From Ampullaceana balthica (Eukaryota; Mollusca; Gastropoda; Lymnaeidae), in assembly GCA_944989445.1 (NCBI GenBank), contig CALYLW010000133.1, forward strand, positions 1 to 64,000: 64,000 nucleotides of DNA. The letters run 5' to 3'. Both the position numbers and the translations under genes were made by a program. Below, one piece after another: positions 60,067 through 64,000 of the stretch. Below the pieces are notes generated by a model. That model ran no database searches. It saw only the letters and a list, made by a program, of their open reading frames with translations, and had not been told where the DNA came from. Numbering within the stretch: position 1 is the stretch's first letter; each line of letters starts with the position of its first letter.

Positions 60067-60340
60067 AGTCAAGTGGTCGAGTGGCAGCGCACTGGACTGT
60101 CGTACCGATGGTCACGGGTTCAAATCCGTGTGAAGGCAAGGGTTTGTTCCCGAATGGGTACCTAACACTAACATGTAGTTAGGCGGCTGGGTAATGCGTG
60201 GAACCCACAAAGCCGTGGCCTGTGAATGCTGCATCACTTGCCAACAGATCATCTGTCATGGTCTGTGGACGCAACTATCTTCTGCATAGAAGGAGCGTCT
60301 GTATAGATAAGATAAGATAACTAACCCGACTCCTTGCCTC
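60067..60340 (+). mobile_element. tRNA-derived SINE, complete copy
   Basis: The tRNA-like head has an A-box-like TGGTCGAGTGGCAGCGCACT and a B box (GGGTTCAAATCC near 60116). The body contains GGGTAATGCGTGGAACCCAC and CATGGTCTGTGGACGCAA, and it ends AGGAGCGTCTGTATAGATAA then GATAAGATAA. Tail fragments of the same family lie at 1520-1600 and 7244-7305, and an older head-containing copy at 4905-5100. Confidence 0.75.
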
Positions 60341-61130
60341 AACGGTTCAAAAACCTCGATGTTTGAATCTTTATCTCCACGCCTTCTATAGCGATTCTAG
60401 TGTGTCTCCCTACACCACACGATATATAGGTCACCTGCCAGTCATGACCTTTCACGAGTGACCAGAACTACTAACATAATGAATGGGTCATCGCTTTACA
60501 AGTCTTGCTGCCACCAGTTCACAAAAGTAACATTTCATTTCTGATCAGTGGTTCTCATAAATTGACAGCTTGCCAAAGATAAATAGTAGCGGGTTCTTAG
60601 AGCGTAGAGTTCGAACCGAAAAGAAAATGTTATATACACGTATGAATGTATTTATAATTATATTAAATACATAACATTATATATTTATGTGTGTATGTGA
60701 GAATACATACGAGTGTGAGCTTGCGCGTGTTACTATTAGTAGGAAATAGGAAACGTAAATAAAAACAGGAATAACGCAATAAAATTAGTGTTAGAATACC
60801 AACAAAATATATATAAAAAATACCAATTTCATTTAAAAAAGGGTGTTCACATTATCGAGTTCACTCTTTGAAAAAAAAATATTCTTTGAAATATAGCAAC
60901 AATATGTATATGTATATATACATATATATATACATACATATATATATATATATATATAATGAAAGGGGTTGCTACTGAGTCCGATATATTATATGTATAT
61001 ACAACTTTTATTATTTTTTTAAAAACATTATGTTGACTAAGAAACACAATTTTAGATTTAATTTTTTAAAACCCTTTTTAAGCGTGATGTTTCTAATTAT
61101 TATTAAAAATTTAGTGTAACACTTACGTAC
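60341..61130. other. Unassigned region
   Basis: Moderate complexity to about 60500, then AT-rich with TA runs near 60905-60960. No gene recognised. Confidence 0.35.
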
Positions 61131-61214
61131 CAAATATTTCTGGGGTAAATGTTATTCCAGGTAAATTGCTTGAGAGTATAGATACAGGACTGCACGTAAA
61201 GTTGTTGAATTTAA
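61131..61214 (-). CDS. Candidate small phase 1-1 exon
   Basis: 84 bases with acceptor TTTTTTGCAG and a strong donor GTACGTAAGT, open only in the frame that starts and ends in phase 1. It encodes 27 complete codons including FTCSPVSILSSNLPGITF. The other two frames contain a stop. Joined to the exon at 44266-44514 it makes a Gly codon (G+GT). Without expression data the call is tentative. It could be a linker exon of the same multi-exon gene or a chance match. Confidence 0.4.
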
Positions 61215-62374
61215 CTGCAAAAAACATAAACAAAGCGGTAAGCTAACTTTTAAAAAGCGGCATGGAACTTGGTGGGAAAAGGTTTCAGCCAGAGTGTTTT
61301 ATTTATGTCAGGAAAGAATGTACATTTACTTGTATATGAAGAAAGATCTATTGTAGGCAATACATTTCGTCGTTTACATTTCAATCAAAGTGTTTTTATT
61401 TATTTTTTTTTAATTCTTTTTTTTTATTTCCTTGAACAGTTCAGGTATTGACGTTTTAAAATTTGACTCGCTAATGTTATTAGTGTGTGTTTTTGTGTGT
61501 GCGTGTGTGTGTATAAGTGTGTGTGATTGTGTGTGTCTGCAAATGTATGTGTAAATGTAACGATGCTTTTATAATTGAATGTCTCCTTTAAAATTTACTA
61601 TTTATATTTCTTAATTTAATAATTTTCTTTTATTGATCTTTGTAAGAAAAGCTAAAATATTGAGTATGTTAATGTTCGTGTTTAGATGCAAGAGCTGTAT
61701 TTCTTTTTCCCTCAGCTATCATCATCAAATATTTTGAGATATACAAAAAGTGATGTTCAATAAGGTTTATACTATTTTGTGTTCGTGAAGGGAGATCTAG
61801 AGAGACAACATGCGAGAGTTGGAGAAGGTAAGAGCAACGAGAAGACAGAGTGGATGACTCAAATGTTAGAGATAATGAGTTGCGTGGGAAACTGGATAAT
61901 AACAGTTTCAATATTTTTCTTCTTTCCAATTGTAACTAATTGTATATCTATGTTACATAGATTAAATAGCACAACAACGTAATTTGTTTTTAAAATGCAT
62001 TCTCATCATCTTATTAAATAATTATATATATATTTATAAAGTTATAAACGTAATGGAAGTGAAGGTCGTTGTTAAGTACCTCAATATATGTTTGAGAATC
62101 TTTTTATTTTAGAACCGTTTGTGGATAAGGGTTCAGACGTTGGGTGAGACACTAACCTTGGATGGACAAACACAAAGATTTTAGAATGCGGGTGAGAGGC
62201 CAACTAAAGTTATCAGGTCGAAATAGATACTCAGGCTAGGCCAATTTTGGAGAGATGCTGCATTTTATTTGGGTCGGTGGTCACCCCAAAGGTTATTAGG
62301 ACGTATGACTTAGCCAATAAGAATTAAATCGTCACATGTACCATCCATGGGACAAAAGCTTCACCCAATAGAAT
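61215..62374. other. Unassigned region with (TG)n tract
   Basis: TG-rich microsatellite at about 61483-61535. From 62110 complexity rises (GGGTGAGACACTAACCTTGG), suggesting repeat-element sequence of unknown family. Confidence 0.35.
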
Positions 62375-63036
62375 TGTTAGGAATTTAGGGCAGGCGTGGG
62401 TGAGTGGTCCAATATATACTGGGGAGAAACTTTAAGGCGTTCTCTCTCTCAGAAGATCACAGTCACCTACCACCATACGAATTGAGTTCTGAATAGTTAA
62501 ACTATTGGATTAGAGGAGCCTAGCTGAGAAGTTTTGTTCTCAGGTTGAGTACACAGTTATTTTAGTTCCAATGTTTTGTATATGATTAAACGCTTTTATT
62601 CTTATCTATATTGATTTTTGATAGTTAAAGTATGCACTATTCTTGTTTTCAGCTAGTATTAGTAGGTTATAGCCAAGCAGAGCTAACCTAGATTGATCAG
62701 ACAAGGCAGTAGACGTGCTGGCTTTGAAGAAGGGGACAAGGCGACCCAATCTCTAAAGGAGTGACAACAGATGTGGAAGACGGTCATTATGTGAGCAGCC
62801 CGAGCCAACTGTCAATCATTCCACACAGCTAATGCTTGACTCCGGACTGACCTCCGGAAAATAATTGCCCAACCCATCAGTAGACGCTACACCTGACTGT
62901 GGAGCAGATAGCGGCCATGACGCAGACGTACAGTCACTCATCCGTTAGCCACACCCACTGACCACAGGGAAGTTGGGTCCAAACGCAAATCATTCTTAGA
63001 TTCAATGTCCGTCGTATGTATCGGATTGTTCCAACA
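62375..63036 (+). other. LTR-like stretch
   Basis: Starts TGTTAGGAATTTAGGGCAGG, has a TATA-like GTCCAATATATACTGGGG about 60 bases in, and could end at TTCCAACA (63029-63036). The bounds and promoter resemble a solo LTR. No target duplication and no partner LTR were found. Confidence 0.3.
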
Positions 63037-64000
63037 ATATATGTTGCTTCATCTCTTCAATTTCGTATTTATATCTATATATCCATTTAATGAATTAAAT
63101 GGTATTTCTTTTGTATAAAGAGGTGTTGTGCGTGATTATTTGTAGGTGTGTGGATGTAGTAGTATTGTATGTAGATGTGCAGTTCTAACTCGTATTAACG
63201 TATTGTAATACTGGGGGCTAGAGCTAAATGTAATTATTAAGACCTCTAAACAATAGAGTCAAATACAAGTATTGATGTCTAGAATATACCCACGAGTATT
63301 TAATAGTCGTATAGGAACGTAATGTGTATTGGTTAATAATATTTACGAAACCCAATCAATTGGAACTCAAACAATTTTTTTATGTGTTTTGTTTCATTGA
63401 AGCGTATGTTACAATCATTGAATAACTCAATGTTTGGTATTTAAAAAATTATTTAATTTTTTGCAAGTTCACTTAATTTAGATATGTCATCAATGACATT
63501 CCTCAAAACTAATTGTATCTTGGCATTGCACAAATTAGTACAGTTGAGTAAAAGCGGTGACTTCAATTTGCTATGTATGGGATAACAATGATAAAATGTA
63601 CAACTGGCTCAACTGGTTTAAAATCCCATTTTAAAAAAAAATATATATATATATAAAATGTTTCTTAAGGAAAAAAAAAGGCTTCGGGTCCAAAAATATT
63701 TGAAATTACAAGCTTATATCAATTATTAGCAAAGACGCAATTGCTTTTTTAATTATAATCTTTTAATAATCCATAAATCTTATTTAAATCAATTTGTTAG
63801 TAAAGAAATGCGTAAATAATGGTTTATTTTGGTTTTACATATTAGCTTGTGCTTTTCATTGCGTATGATTATTATGGTATTATTTAAGCATCCTTATCGT
63901 TTTGCCTTACCAGAAAATTGTGTGTCCTGTTTAATTATAGTGTATTATTTAAGCATTTTTGCTTACACAAGTATGGAGTTCTGATAGGGTTTTGTTTCAA
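63037..64000. other. Unassigned AT-rich region
   Basis: Nothing recognised up to the right edge. Confidence 0.35.

Overview
This is an AT-rich eukaryotic genomic window with very low gene density. It looks like a gastropod mollusc, most likely a freshwater pulmonate snail. That assignment is inference, based on a GRL101/LGR-type receptor with C-type lectin, LDLa and LRR ectodomain, short phase-1 exons in very long introns, and dense relics of Helitron, hAT, piggyBac, L2/Jockey/RTE-like and tRNA-SINE elements. No bacterial-type operon, CRISPR array or rRNA gene was seen.

Host coding sequence is all on the minus strand. The main gene piece is one large terminal exon (8615-12093). It encodes a C-type lectin-like domain, an LDLa module, leucine-rich repeats and a rhodopsin-type seven-helix domain, with a splice acceptor at its 5' end and an AATAAA just past the stop. 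Three short candidate exons lie upstream on the same strand: 39552-39860 and 44266-44514 (both Ig-like) and 61131-61214. Each starts and ends in phase 1, and all three plus the receptor exon join in frame. I therefore propose, as a testable hypothesis, one receptor gene spanning more than 52 kb with Ig-like modules in front of a lectin/LDLa/LRR GPCR. The Ig exons could instead belong to a separate gene.

Layout. 1-8 kb: a direct duplication of at least 745 bp with L2-like 3' tails, SINE pieces, a Helitron terminus and a decayed Jockey-type reverse transcriptase whose 3' part is inverted. 8-12.1 kb: a MITE and the receptor exon. 12.1-15.5 kb: TA repeats and a 5'-truncated endonuclease/RT retrotransposon. 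18.15-21.7 kb: a decayed Helitron that kept Rep-like and distal helicase pieces but lost the helicase core. 22.6-23.0 kb: a 0.4 kb palindrome. 24.8-29.5 kb: L2-like RT, SINE, MITE and retroelement tails. 30.7-34.5 kb: a tandem duplication, an LTR relic and a hAT fossil. 37.2-39.5 kb: a small hAT derivative and an element bounded by inverted 15-bp minisatellites, directly beside an Ig exon. 40.7-42.5 kb: a piggyBac fossil with terminal inverted repeats. 45-48.2 kb: a small Helitron, an LTR relic and a second hAT fossil. 48.6-52.1 kb: a minisatellite, a decayed coiled-coil sequence, an RT tail and a second piggyBac fossil. 52.4-56.5 kb: Helitron-like elements made of 315-bp and about 170-bp internal repeats. 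57.2-59.3 kb: a hAT element with an exact 8-bp target duplication. 59.5-64 kb: a small inverted-array element, a SINE, a candidate exon and an LTR-like stretch.

Coordinates of decayed elements are approximate. All assignments come from reading translations by eye, with no database search.
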